From positions 4,246,384 to 4,310,383 of the forward strand of contig NZ_CP009268.1 in assembly GCF_000807255.1 (NCBI RefSeq): 64,000 nt of DNA, in the 5' to 3' direction. This document shows positions 27,140 to 35,272 of the stretch, piece after piece. The position numbers and the translations under genes are program-made. The stretch's first letter is position 1; every line of letters starts with the position of its first letter. The stretch is from Clostridium pasteurianum DSM 525 = ATCC 6013. GTDB lineage: Bacteria; Bacillota; Clostridia; Clostridiales; Clostridiaceae. A model generated the notes under the pieces. It ran no database searches and was not told the origin of the DNA. It saw only the letters and a program-made list of their open reading frames with translations.

Positions 27140-28456
27140 TTATATTATAGCATTTATAACTAATACACCAACTAATCCCATAACTGAAATTAAAGTTTCA
27201 GCAACCGACCAAGACTTTATGGTCTCTCCTATACTTAAACCAAAATACTCCTTAAACATCCAAAATCCTGGATCGTTTACATGAGAAAATATAACACTTC
27301 CAGATCCCGTTGCTAATACCATTAATGAGGGATTTACATGAGTTGTAGCTATAAGTGGTAATACAAGTCCAGCTGTGGTTAATGAAGCTACCGTAGCTGA
27401 TCCCAAAGCCAGTCGTAATACAGCTGCAATAGTCCATGCTAATATTAAAGGAGATATATTTGTTCCAGACATTAGACTTGTTATATAATTACCTACTCCG
27501 CTATCTATAAGAACTTGCTTTAGTGCACCACCACCACCTATTATTAAAAGTATCATAGCAATACCGCTTGCAGACTTTGCTACGTCTTTCATTAGGCTTT
27601 CCATTTTTTTACCTCTCATTAGTCCCAATGTAAATATTGCAACTATAACAGATATAAGCATAGCCATAACCGGACTTCCTATAAACTCTAATAATTTTTT
27701 TAATTGCCATGTACTAGGTATAGTAATCTCACCTATAGCAGCGGCTGCCATTAGTATAGGTGGAATTAAAGCAGTTAAAACGCTAATGGAAAAGCTAGGC
27801 ATGTCCTCTTCATCAACAATTTTACCCTCAAATATACCGTTACTTGATTTGCTACTGTTTATTTTTATAAATTTAGTAAAAATAGGACCAGCAACTATAA
27901 CTGTAGGTATAGCTATTATAAATCCATAAATTAAAATTGAACTTACACTTGCACCATATATAGTTCCTATTGCTATGGGTCCAGGATTGGGAGGCAAAAA
28001 TCCATAAGTGACTGATAATGACACTGCCATAGGCAGTCCTATGTATAATAAAGGTAATTCAGCAAATCCTGCGATGGATACAGCTATTGGTATAAGCAAT
28101 ACAAATCCTACTTCATAGAACATAGCTATTCCTATAATAAAACCTGTAAGAACTACTGCCCATTGTATTCTCTTTATTCCAAATTTATTTATAAGACTTC
28201 TAGAAATTCTCTGTGCTGCACCTGAATCAGCTATAATTTTTCCAAACATAGCACCAAACCCTATAACTAATGACAAATGTCCTAAAGTACTTCCTACACC
28301 ATTTTGAACGGAATCTATTACTTTAGTTACAGGCATCCCCTCTAAAACACCAACAAACAAAGCCACTATGATTAATGCTATAAAGGCATTCAATTTAAAC
28401 CTTATCATAAGCAGTAATAAAAGAACTATCCCCAGAACTACTATTAATAACGGCAT
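27140..28456 (-). CDS. gntP: GntP-family gluconate-type permease (copy 2)
   Basis: A 438-residue GntP permease, paralogous to copy 1 at 23432-24748 over its full length. The ATG at 28456 has AAGGAG eight bases upstream; the frame extends to a TTG at 28474 that overlaps this binding site. It lies upstream of the dehydratase on the same strand, but the dehydratase has its own promoter, so the two can be expressed separately. Two candidate operators (28531-28545 and 28737-28747) and a sigma-A promoter precede it. A second permease suggests a different affinity or epimer preference. Confidence 0.9.
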   Translation of the reverse strand: MPLLIVVLGIVLLLLLMIRFKLNAFIALIIVALFVGVLEGMPVTKVIDSVQNGVGSTLGHLSLVIGFGAMFGKIIADSGAAQRISRSLINKFGIKRIQWAVVLTGFIIGIAMFYEVGFVLLIPIAVSIAGFAELPLLYIGLPMAVSLSVTYGFLPPNPGPIAIGTIYGASVSSILIYGFIIAIPTVIVAGPIFTKFIKINSSKSSNGIFEGKIVDEEDMPSFSISVLTALIPPILMAAAAIGEITIPSTWQLKKLLEFIGSPVMAMLISVIVAIFTLGLMRGKKMESLMKDVAKSASGIAMILLIIGGGGALKQVLIDSGVGNYITSLMSGTNISPLILAWTIAAVLRLALGSATVASLTTAGLVLPLIATTHVNPSLMVLATGSGSVIFSHVNDPGFWMFKEYFGLSIGETIKSWSVAETLISVMGLVGVLVINAII

Positions 28457-28530
28457 ATTTATTTCTCCTTCCAAAACAAATTATTAGTTTTTATTCTAAA
28501 TACTTTTGCAAAACTATAGAAATACTTAAT

Positions 28531-28545
28531 TTTACTCATAGTAAA
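28531..28545. promoter_or_regulatory. Candidate operator TTTACT-N3-AGTAAA (site 2)
   Basis: TTTACT-CAT-AGTAAA, 75 bases before GntP copy 2; partner of the site at 24984-24998. Confidence 0.5.
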
Positions 28546-28736
28546 ACAATTGGATAAGTTAATATTTAACATTCAGCATATTATTTTAATATTTTGTTCT
28601 GTAATAATTTAAATTTTATAAATCACCTCTAATTCATTACTTATAATACAACTTTATAGTAATATCAATTATAAATTTATAATTTTAAGCTATAAATAGT
28701 AATAATTATGCATATTATTGTTATATAACAGATAAT

Positions 28737-28786
28737 TTGTATTACAACTTTATATATATGATAACCTTTTAATAATTTTTAGTCAA
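28737..28786 (-). promoter_or_regulatory. Sigma-A promoter and GntR operator upstream of GntP copy 2
   Basis: Minus-strand TTGACT (28781-28786), 17 bases, TATCAT (28758-28763), then TTGTATTACAA (28737-28747) near the start of transcription. Same architecture as the dehydratase promoter. A weaker operator-like TTATAATACAA lies at 28641-28651 in the leader. Confidence 0.7.
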
Positions 28787-28825
28787 TAGATTTTTTTCAT
28801 ATTACAAAAAATAGTTTCATATAGC

Positions 28826-28866
28826 AAAACAACCCTACAGTATTAAAAATACTGTAGGGTTGTTTT
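28826..28866 (-). terminator. Terminator of the eda-kdgK-gntR operon
   Basis: Nineteen-base perfect arms (28826-28844, 28848-28866) with a three-base loop, ten bases after the gntR stop, ending in TTTT on either strand. Confidence 0.85.
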
Positions 28867-28875
28867 AAATTTATA

Positions 28876-29553
28876 TTACAATCCACTATTTTTTATATCA
28901 TTTATAGTTCTCAGTGCATGCCTTCTTGCATATATGGATGCAAGTTCCGGATCTCTATTCTTTATTGCATCTAAAATTAATTTATGTTCAGATACACCAC
29001 CTGTAGGTCCTAAACTTTTATATAAGAGCTTTTGATGGTATTTAAGTACATTTCTAAGCAGTTCATTTACTTTAATAATTAATGAATTATCCGTACCTTC
29101 TGAAATTTTATTATGAAATTTCAAATCTTCTTCTGTAAACCTATCAATATTATCCTTATACATAACCATATTATTATAACAAATTTCTAATTCATCTATT
29201 AAATAATCACTGCATCTTTCAGTACATAATCTAGCTGCTTCAGGTTCTGTTATCAATCTAAATTCTAGTATATCCAAATAACTATCCATATCTAAAACCA
29301 GCATAGGAATTAAACTATTCAAATAAACTAAAGGACTCAAATCGTTAACAAAAGTTCCTCCACCTTGCTTTTTAGTTACAATGTTTAATGTTACCAGCTT
29401 CTCTAGCGCCTCTCTTACAGAAACTCTACTCACATCTAGTTCCTTTGAAAGTTGAGTTTCTGACATAATTTTTTGCCCTGGTTTCCACTCACCACTAAAT
29501 ATTTTTTCTTCTATTTTTTCTAATACCTTATCGCTAGTTCTACCATCTCTCAT
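28876..29553 (-). CDS. GntR-family (FCD/FadR-type) transcriptional regulator
   Basis: A 225-residue regulator. The winged helix-turn-helix is at about residues 10-70 (SETQLSKELDVSRVSVREAL, then GGGTFV wing), and the all-helical FCD effector domain at about 85-215 with conserved Asp/His metal-site candidates (FHNKISEGT). It is the last gene of the eda-kdgK-gntR unit. The three TTGTATTACAA copies before the dehydratase and GntP copy 2 fit the operator form of this subfamily, so it probably represses sugar-acid uptake and dehydration until gluconate or KDG is present. Confidence 0.9.
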   Translation of the reverse strand: MRDGRTSDKVLEKIEEKIFSGEWKPGQKIMSETQLSKELDVSRVSVREALEKLVTLNIVTKKQGGGTFVNDLSPLVYLNSLIPMLVLDMDSYLDILEFRLITEPEAARLCTERCSDYLIDELEICYNNMVMYKDNIDRFTEEDLKFHNKISEGTDNSLIIKVNELLRNVLKYHQKLLYKSLGPTGGVSEHKLILDAIKNRDPELASIYARRHALRTINDIKNSGL

Positions 29554-29578
29554 AAAAATCTCCTATTATAAAAATAAA

Positions 29579-30598
29579 TTATCTTTGGACACTTCCAGAT
29601 GTATTCCCATTTACAAGGGTCATTATTTCATCTTCAGTACAAATATTGAAGTCCCCTTCTATAGTATGCTTAAATACACCTGATGCTACTCCAAACTCTA
29701 ATGCTTCTCTAAAATCTGCTCCATTAGCAAGTTTATATATTAATCCAGCAGCAAAAGCATCTCCTGTTCCAACTCTATCCTTTATGGTGAAATTATATTT
29801 ATTTGACTGATATAATTCCTTTCCATCATAAATTAAAGCAGAAAGTGCGTTGTTATCTGCCGAATAATTCTCTCTTAAAGTAGTTACCATATACTTTATT
29901 CTATACCTTTTTTGCATATTTGAAAACGTATTTTCAAATTTTTTTAAATCTATTCCCTGTTTTGCAAAATCAGCAATTTTATGAGTTCCGCCTTCTTCTT
30001 CGCTGCTTAACCATCCAAAGCAAACATCAATATCCTTTATAAATTTTGAAACTACACTTTCAAATTTATCATAACTCCACATTTTTGCTCTGTAATTAAG
30101 ATCCATACTTATGTGTACACCCTTTTTCTTAGCATATTCTACAGCCTTTTCTACCAGTAATATACATTTTCCTCCAAGAGCTGGAGTTATCCCAGAAAGA
30201 TGAAACCACTCGGCATCTTTAAATACTGTTTCAAAATCTATATCATTTACATCTATATCACACATTGAGGAATTTTTTCTATCATATACAACTTTAGATG
30301 GTCTAACAGAAGTACCTTTTTCTAAGAAATATATTCCTACTCTGTCCCCACCTCTTAAAATATAATCAGTTTTCACCCCATAATTTCTTATAAAATTTAC
30401 AGCACTATCCCCAATCTCATTATCAGGAAGTCTAGTTAGAAAATATGAATCCATACCCATATTTGCTAAAAAAACTGCTACATTTGCTTCAGCACCACCA
30501 TATATTGCATCAAAAGATCTAGCTTGAGCAAATCTGCTATGGCCGGGTGTAGTAAGTCTTAATAATAATTCCCCCATAGTTACTACTTTTTTTGCCAT
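29579..30598 (-). CDS. kdgK: 2-keto-3-deoxygluconate kinase
   Basis: A 339-residue PfkB-family sugar kinase. The N-terminal GELLLRLTTPGHSRFAQA and the GGAEANVAVFLANMG substrate loop are typical of KDG kinases, and the C-terminal DRVGTGDAFAAG holds the catalytic Asp. It converts KDG to KDPG with ATP. It lies 18 bases downstream of the KDPG aldolase gene and 25 bases upstream of gntR, in one operon. Together with the dehydratase and aldolase it completes the modified Entner-Doudoroff route. Confidence 0.92.
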   Translation of the reverse strand: MAKKVVTMGELLLRLTTPGHSRFAQARSFDAIYGGAEANVAVFLANMGMDSYFLTRLPDNEIGDSAVNFIRNYGVKTDYILRGGDRVGIYFLEKGTSVRPSKVVYDRKNSSMCDIDVNDIDFETVFKDAEWFHLSGITPALGGKCILLVEKAVEYAKKKGVHISMDLNYRAKMWSYDKFESVVSKFIKDIDVCFGWLSSEEEGGTHKIADFAKQGIDLKKFENTFSNMQKRYRIKYMVTTLRENYSADNNALSALIYDGKELYQSNKYNFTIKDRVGTGDAFAAGLIYKLANGADFREALEFGVASGVFKHTIEGDFNICTEDEIMTLVNGNTSGSVQR

Positions 30599-30616
30599 AA
30601 GAAACCCTCCTCAATA

Positions 30617-31261
30617 TTAAGCTCTAGCCGCTTTTACCTTTTCAACAAATTTTTTTGCAGTTTCCGTTATTAATTCATAATTTCCTGTCTTAGCTCCCTC
30701 TATAAGCTGACCACCTACACCAACTGCAATGCATCCATTTTTAATCCATTGATCTACATTCTCCAAACTAACTCCACCAGTAGGCATAATTGGAATCTGT
30801 GGCAATGGTGCTTTTACATTTTTAACCATACTTGGTCCAAAGGCACTTCCTGGAAATAATTTTATAATATCTGTACCAGCTTCTAAAGCTTGTATCATTT
30901 CAGTTATTGTCATACATCCAGCCATATAAGGAATTTGGTATCTATTGCAAAGCTTTGCAGATTCTAAATCAAACCCAGGACTAACAATATATTGTGCACC
31001 AGCCAATATTGCTATTCTTGCTGTTTCACTGTCAAGTACAGTTCCAGCACCAACTATTAATTCATCTTTTGAAAATTTATTTTTTAGAGATGTTATTACT
31101 TTATCCGCTCCAGGAACTGTAAAAGTAACTTCAATTGCAGGTATTCCACCTTCTATACAAGCTTTTGAAATTTTTATAGCTTCATCCTCACTTTTCGCTC
31201 TAACAACTGCAACCACACCTACTTCTTCGATTCTTGTTAATGTATTAAATTTTTCAATCAT
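30617..31261 (-). CDS. eda: KDPG (2-keto-3-deoxy-6-phosphogluconate) aldolase
   Basis: A 214-residue class I aldolase of the KDPG/KHG family. The Schiff-base lysine is in IKLFPGS (K134) and the catalytic glutamate in AIEVTF (E44); GAGTVLD and MPTGGVSLEN phosphate-binding motifs are intact. It cleaves KDPG to pyruvate and glyceraldehyde 3-phosphate. It is the first gene of the operon with kdgK and gntR and has a clear promoter about 65-95 bases upstream overlapped by a candidate operator. Confidence 0.94.
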   Translation of the reverse strand: MIEKFNTLTRIEEVGVVAVVRAKSEDEAIKISKACIEGGIPAIEVTFTVPGADKVITSLKNKFSKDELIVGAGTVLDSETARIAILAGAQYIVSPGFDLESAKLCNRYQIPYMAGCMTITEMIQALEAGTDIIKLFPGSAFGPSMVKNVKAPLPQIPIMPTGGVSLENVDQWIKNGCIAVGVGGQLIEGAKTGNYELITETAKKFVEKVKAARA

Positions 31262-31326
31262 CTGAAATCCTCCTCATAATTCAATTTATATAAGATAAAT
31301 ATATTTAAACAAACTCTTCTCATTCC

Positions 31327-31358
31327 ATTATACAAAATTACGTTTCATATATCAAAAC
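31327..31358 (-). promoter_or_regulatory. Sigma-A promoter of the eda operon with candidate operator
   Basis: Minus-strand TTGATA (31350-31355), 17 bases, TATAAT (31327-31332). The 17-mer GTTTCATATATCAAAAC (31342-31358) overlaps the -35 box and recurs with one mismatch at 28814-28830. IclR-type sites have this kind of partial symmetry, so the neighbouring IclR protein is a candidate binder. Confidence 0.65.
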
Positions 31359-31503
31359 TTTTTTTTGTATGAATATAATTTTATTTATATGAATATAGAT
31401 TTTATGATTATATCACCATATATTGTATAATTTATTTATAAGCTACCACTATATAGCATAAAAAAATTTTTACCTAAATTTAAATTGAATTAAATACAAA
31501 TAT

Positions 31504-32268
31504 CTAACTACACTTATATCCAAGTTCTTGTGATATTCTATTAGAATACTCTATAATGAGTTTTGAAAATTCTTGTATTTTCTCTTCTTTAAAACTTATT
31601 ATAGATCCAGATATACTAATGGCTCCAACTATATTTCCACTATAATCTAAAACAGATGCTGCTATACATCTAATTCCAATTTCATTTTCTTGCTCATCAA
31701 TAGCATAACCTTCATTTCTAATCAAATCTATATTGTCTTTGAAAGTTTGAAAATCTGTAATTGTATATTCCGTTAACTTTTCTACATTACTATTTTTCCA
31801 AATTAAATTAACTTCTTCCTCACTCATATGAGACATCATTGATTTTCCAACAGCAGTACAATACATTGGACTTTTCTTTCCAATTCTTGAATACATTCTT
31901 ATAGGATTTTGAGACTCCACCTTTGCTACATATACAATATCTATGCCTTCTCGAACAACTAAATGTATTACTTCATTAGTTTTTTCCATAAGCTCTTTAA
32001 GTAATGGTCTTGCAACGTTAACTATATTCATTTTTTCAACTTTTTTACTGCCGAGTTCAAATAACTTTAAAGTCAATTTATATCTATTACTATCTTCACT
32101 TTGCTGAACATAACCTTTAACCATTAAAGTATTCAAAAGCCTATGAACTGTGCTCTTATGAAGATTTACCTTCTCACTAATTTCAGTTATACCTAACCCA
32201 TTTTCATAATCTGATAATAGTTCTAAAATAGACAAAGTTCTATCTACTGATTGTACTACCTCTTGCAT
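31504..32268 (-). CDS. IclR-family transcriptional regulator (KdgR-like)
   Basis: A 254-residue IclR regulator: helix-turn-helix at about residues 10-70 (GITEISEKVNLHKSTVHRLLN) and the effector domain with the YCTAVGKSMM stretch and the conserved C-terminal GAISISG. The ATG at 32268 is preferred over one at 32286 because GGAG/AAAGGA lies before it and nothing lies before the other. It is upstream of the Entner-Doudoroff operon on the same strand, separated by 242 bases with a promoter. An inverted repeat around its own promoter suggests autoregulation. KDG as effector is an inference from gene context. Confidence 0.88.
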   Translation of the reverse strand: MQEVVQSVDRTLSILELLSDYENGLGITEISEKVNLHKSTVHRLLNTLMVKGYVQQSEDSNRYKLTLKLFELGSKKVEKMNIVNVARPLLKELMEKTNEVIHLVVREGIDIVYVAKVESQNPIRMYSRIGKKSPMYCTAVGKSMMSHMSEEEVNLIWKNSNVEKLTEYTITDFQTFKDNIDLIRNEGYAIDEQENEIGIRCIAASVLDYSGNIVGAISISGSIISFKEEKIQEFSKLIIEYSNRISQELGYKCS

Positions 32269-32286
32269 ATCTCCACGTCCTTTCAT

Positions 32287-32338
32287 CTATACAATAAATA
32301 TAATATATTTACTTGTCAACTTTATATTTATTGTATAG
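32287..32338 (-). promoter_or_regulatory. iclR promoter flanked by a 17-base inverted repeat
   Basis: Perfect 17-base arms at 32287-32303 and 32322-32338. Between and over them lies a minus-strand promoter, TTGACA (32313-32318), 16 bases, then TATTGT (32291-32296). A dimer of dimers bound to both arms would cover the promoter. Confidence 0.6.
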
Positions 32339-32406
32339 AAATATATTAAATAATCTTTATTTCATTTTATATAATAAATAATTTTTTTGTAATTTATAAG
32401 TCTTTA

Positions 32407-32461
32407 TTACTGTATAAGATAATATTTATTAAATTATAATAAATATTATCTTATACAGTAA
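32407..32461. repeat. Perfect 25-base-pair palindrome between divergent iclR and hsp18
   Basis: Arms 32407-32431 and 32437-32461 are perfect inverted copies around a five-base loop. It lies upstream of both divergent genes, so it does not serve as a terminator for either. It could extrude as a cruciform, be an operator or be a leftover of another element. Confidence 0.7.
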
Positions 32462-32541
32462 AATAAATCAATTAAATAGATTCACCTTATTACAGCTAGT
32501 ATTTTCTTTATTTATAATTATAAATCTTTAATTTTTACACT

Positions 32542-32570
32542 TTGACTTTCTTTGACTTACGATGTATTAT
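32542..32570 (+). promoter_or_regulatory. Sigma-A promoter of hsp18
   Basis: TTGACT (32542-32547), 17 bases, TATTAT (32565-32570), about 75 bases before the ATG. No CIRCE-type inverted repeat is seen. Confidence 0.75.
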
Positions 32571-32645
32571 TATCTTGTAAACAAGAGAAGCTATAAATAA
32601 GTTTACATTAATTAATGTATAATAAAAATATAAGGAGGTTTTATT

Positions 32646-33086
32646 ATGTTTGGTATGATTCCATTTAGAAGAAATAATGGTGTTGTAAGAAATGGATCTG
32701 CTTTCGATGATCTATTCAGTAAATTTTTAGGAGATGATTTCTTCTCTCCAACTTTAACAAGCGCTGGTAATTTCAAAGTTGATTTAAAGGAAGACGAAAA
32801 TGCCTATACTTTAGAAGCTGATTTACCAGGAATAAAAAAAGATGATATTAATTTAGATTATGCAAACAATTATTTGACTATTTCTGCTAAACGTGATGAA
32901 ACAGTAGAAAACAAAGATAATAATTATGTAAGACGTGAAAGAAGATATGGTCAATTCAGAAGAGGTTTCTATGTTGATAATATTAATGAATCTGCTATAG
33001 ATGCTTCTTTTAAAGATGGAATTTTAAAAATAACTTTACCAAAAATAGATAAAGGCATGGAAAAGAAAAGAATAGATATTCATTAA
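32646..33086 (+). CDS. hsp18: Small heat shock protein, Hsp20/alpha-crystallin family (Hsp18)
   Basis: A 146-residue Hsp20 chaperone. The N-terminal segment MFGMIPFRRNN leads into the alpha-crystallin domain (about residues 40-135) with the LEADLPGIKKDDI strand and the GILKITLPK motif, and ends shortly after it. It is an ATP-independent cytoplasmic holdase that binds unfolding proteins. AAGGAGG sits seven bases before the ATG. It has its own promoter and terminator and is monocistronic. Length and sequence agree with the Hsp18 proteins of solventogenic and acetogenic clostridia. Confidence 0.95.
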   Translation: MFGMIPFRRNNGVVRNGSAFDDLFSKFLGDDFFSPTLTSAGNFKVDLKEDENAYTLEADLPGIKKDDINLDYANNYLTISAKRDETVENKDNNYVRRERRYGQFRRGFYVDNINESAIDASFKDGILKITLPKIDKGMEKKRIDIH

Positions 33087-33088
33087 AA

Positions 33089-33123
33089 ATTAGCAGGAGT
33101 AAATACTCCTGCTAATTTTTTTA
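33089..33123 (+). terminator. hsp18 terminator
   Basis: Twelve-base arms ATTAGCAGGAGT (33089-33100) and ACTCCTGCTAAT (33105-33116) followed by seven T. Confidence 0.9.
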
Positions 33124-33177
33124 TGTATAAAGTTATACACAATATAATAACATTAAAGTTACTAACAACATATAAAA

Positions 33178-33238
33178 AAAATTATACACATATCCACTTT
33201 TAACTTTCATATTTTTAAGTAAATATGTGTATAATTTT
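33178..33238. repeat. 16-base inverted repeat, intergenic
   Basis: Arms at 33178-33193 and 33223-33238 with a 29-base loop. It lies in the gene-free stretch 33124-33579 between hsp18 and the prophage; no gene or known RNA was recognised there. Confidence 0.45.
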
Positions 33239-33422
33239 TAATAATAATTTTTCTTATTATTCTCTGTGGATAAATTTAAATTAGAATATATTATAAAACC
33301 TTGATGTTACGTATATCTAATAAACTAATTATATGTATTATATAACTAATTTTAATGTTTTTAATAAATATAGGTACGTTTTTAGTACGCTTTTAATAGA
33401 TAATTTTTATAAAATATTTTAT

Positions 33423-33462
<40 letters not shown>

Positions 33463-33579
33463 TGTAGGTTTTTCTTCAAAAAAGGAGCAACCATATAAGC
33501 TACTCCTTTAATGAATAAAACTCTATTATATGTCAATAATTATAAATGAATTTTTCATAATCCAAAACTTTCTTTTATG

Positions 33580-33609
33580 GATGTAGTCCTGAGGGCTGCA
33601 TCTATTTTT
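33580..33609 (+). terminator. AGATG/CATCT-type hairpin at the prophage edge
   Basis: GATGTAG/CTGCATC stem (one wobble) followed by TATTTTTATGTA, closely resembling the hairpin at 19863-19894 including the flanking TGTCAATAAT about 50 bases before. Confidence 0.5.
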
Positions 33610-33611
33610 AT

Positions 33612-33653
33612 GTAAAAAAAATAAAGCCCAAGGCATTTATACCCTAGGCTTTT
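33612..33653 (-). terminator. Terminator of the prophage late operon
   Basis: Stem of TAAAGCC...AGG with CCT...GGCTTTA (33622-33653, one mismatch) followed on the minus strand by a run of eight T, 65 bases after the last lysis gene. Confidence 0.7.
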
Positions 33654-33718
33654 ACTTTGCCCCACCAGTTTCGCATTGTTAAGAGGCTTGGCAGGTTCGT
33701 TACTTTTATTATAACATA

Positions 33719-34216
33719 TTATTTAACTTCCTGAACTGCAGCAGTACTCTGAATACTAGCAAGTTTCTGCTTAAGAGCTGCATTTTCCTGTGTAAGTGTA
33801 GTAACTTGTGCTGATTTTTGAGTATCTGCAGGCTTAACAACTCCGCTCTCTAGCAACTTTGAATTTGCATCTCCAGTAATGGATTCTCTAAAGTGTTGGA
33901 TATCCTCTTGGTCAATACCAGGAATCTTCTCTGCAAGATACTTGTCAAAAGCCTTTAGCTTTTCCTCCGCTACTCCAATCTGTCCTTTAAATTCTTGTTC
34001 TACTCTATTGTATATATCTACAGCTAATTGTCTTTTCTGATTATACTTATCAGCTCCCAATTGCTGAACTAACTTATCTTTCTTAGCTTTAAGAAATTCA
34101 ACTCCTATATCCATTACACCATCTAGTGCAATCTTCACTATTGTAAGTATTCCTGCCACTGCTGCTCCTTCTATTGCTAATTTTGTACCTTCGATAATTG
34201 TTTGAACATTACTCAT
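33719..34216 (-). CDS. Phage holin, LLH-type
   Basis: A 165-residue protein with one strong membrane segment at about residues 15-35 (GAAVAGILTIVKIALDGV), then a long charged helical region and a polar tail. The layout matches LLH-family phage holins (Phage_holin_6_1). GGAGG lies before the ATG. It is the last gene of the late operon, directly after the amidase. A second, different holin-type protein (35273-35662) lies before the amidase, so one may act as holin and the other as antiholin or accessory pore. Confidence 0.75.
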   Translation of the reverse strand: MSNVQTIIEGTKLAIEGAAVAGILTIVKIALDGVMDIGVEFLKAKKDKLVQQLGADKYNQKRQLAVDIYNRVEQEFKGQIGVAEEKLKAFDKYLAEKIPGIDQEDIQHFRESITGDANSKLLESGVVKPADTQKSAQVTTLTQENAALKQKLASIQSTAAVQEVK

Positions 34217-34270
34217 AATTTCATTCCTCCAAATAATTTATTTTTTATATTAAAAAAGGACCATAGTTTC

Positions 34271-35254
34271 CTATAATCCTAAAAGTTTACTCCATGTTTG
34301 TGGTCCGCAAATTGCATCTACAGCAAGACCGTTATTTTTTTGATATTGAATTAATTTACCAACTGTCTGATTTCCAAATATACCATCAAACTGAATTCCT
34401 AATCTGAACTGTAATACTCTAACCGCAATCCCACGGCTTCCAATTCTTATTATAGGTTTTGAATAAATTTCTCCAATAACACCAGCTGATTGAGGTCCCC
34501 ATTTCCCATCCACAGCAATTCCAGCAACTATTTGTAGCTCTTTAATCTTGGCAATGGTATTTGGATCCATAATACCATCAACGGCAAGTCTTGCATTTGT
34601 TACAGCATTTAACTGCTGTTGAATTATTTTAACCGTAGAATCTCCTGTACTTACAGAAGACTTTTGCACTGGAGCACTGGCAACAGCATTATTTACTACT
34701 GGTGCTGTATTATTACCGGTTTGCCCTGTTATGCCTTTTACGATAGCATTAGCAATACCTTCATCCCCAACCTTGTTATAAATGGCTACGTCTGCGGAGC
34801 TATCCATAAAGAAAGGTTCTATAATCACACAAGGCATATTTGTTTTTCTAATTTCAGCCAATCCTCTAGTATCTGCCTTAGCTCCACGATTTTTAAAACC
34901 TAATTCCGACAATGCATTAGATACTTTTGTAGCATAGTCTAATCCTTTCCCAGAACCAAGGCATACGACTTCACATCCTCTAGGTACACTAGTGTATGCT
35001 GCAGCATTAACATGACAAGAAACAAATAAATCTACATTATTACTGTTAGCTAAATTTATTCCATAGTTTAAGCTATCACTTAAGCTCCTGTGTGCTTCTG
35101 GCGGAGTTACGTTAATAATTGTATGACCTAGAGCTTGTAACTTAGAAATCACTTTAGGTCCATATCTTCTATTAACATCTGTTTCTTTTACAATCCCTAC
35201 TGCTCCTCCATCTGCTCCAGTTAATTGATGCCCAAATCTTACTGCAATTTTCAT
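34271..35254 (-). CDS. Phage endolysin, N-acetylmuramoyl-L-alanine amidase
   Basis: A 327-residue Amidase_3 endolysin. Zinc and catalytic residues are visible: H9 (RFGHQ), E24, H81 (SCHVNA) and E146 (IIEPFFMD). After about residue 185 a linker leads to two peptidoglycan-binding type 1 repeats, marked AVDGIMDPNTIAKIKELQ plus AVDGKWGPQS, and FDGIFGNQTVGKLIQYQKNNGL plus CGPQTWSKLL. It cuts the amide bond between muramic acid and the stem peptide. No signal peptide, so release depends on the holins encoded on either side. Confidence 0.93.
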   Translation of the reverse strand: MKIAVRFGHQLTGADGGAVGIVKETDVNRRYGPKVISKLQALGHTIINVTPPEAHRSLSDSLNYGINLANSNNVDLFVSCHVNAAAYTSVPRGCEVVCLGSGKGLDYATKVSNALSELGFKNRGAKADTRGLAEIRKTNMPCVIIEPFFMDSSADVAIYNKVGDEGIANAIVKGITGQTGNNTAPVVNNAVASAPVQKSSVSTGDSTVKIIQQQLNAVTNARLAVDGIMDPNTIAKIKELQIVAGIAVDGKWGPQSAGVIGEIYSKPIIRIGSRGIAVRVLQFRLGIQFDGIFGNQTVGKLIQYQKNNGLAVDAICGPQTWSKLLGL

Positions 35255-35272
35255 TAAAAATCATATCCTCTC

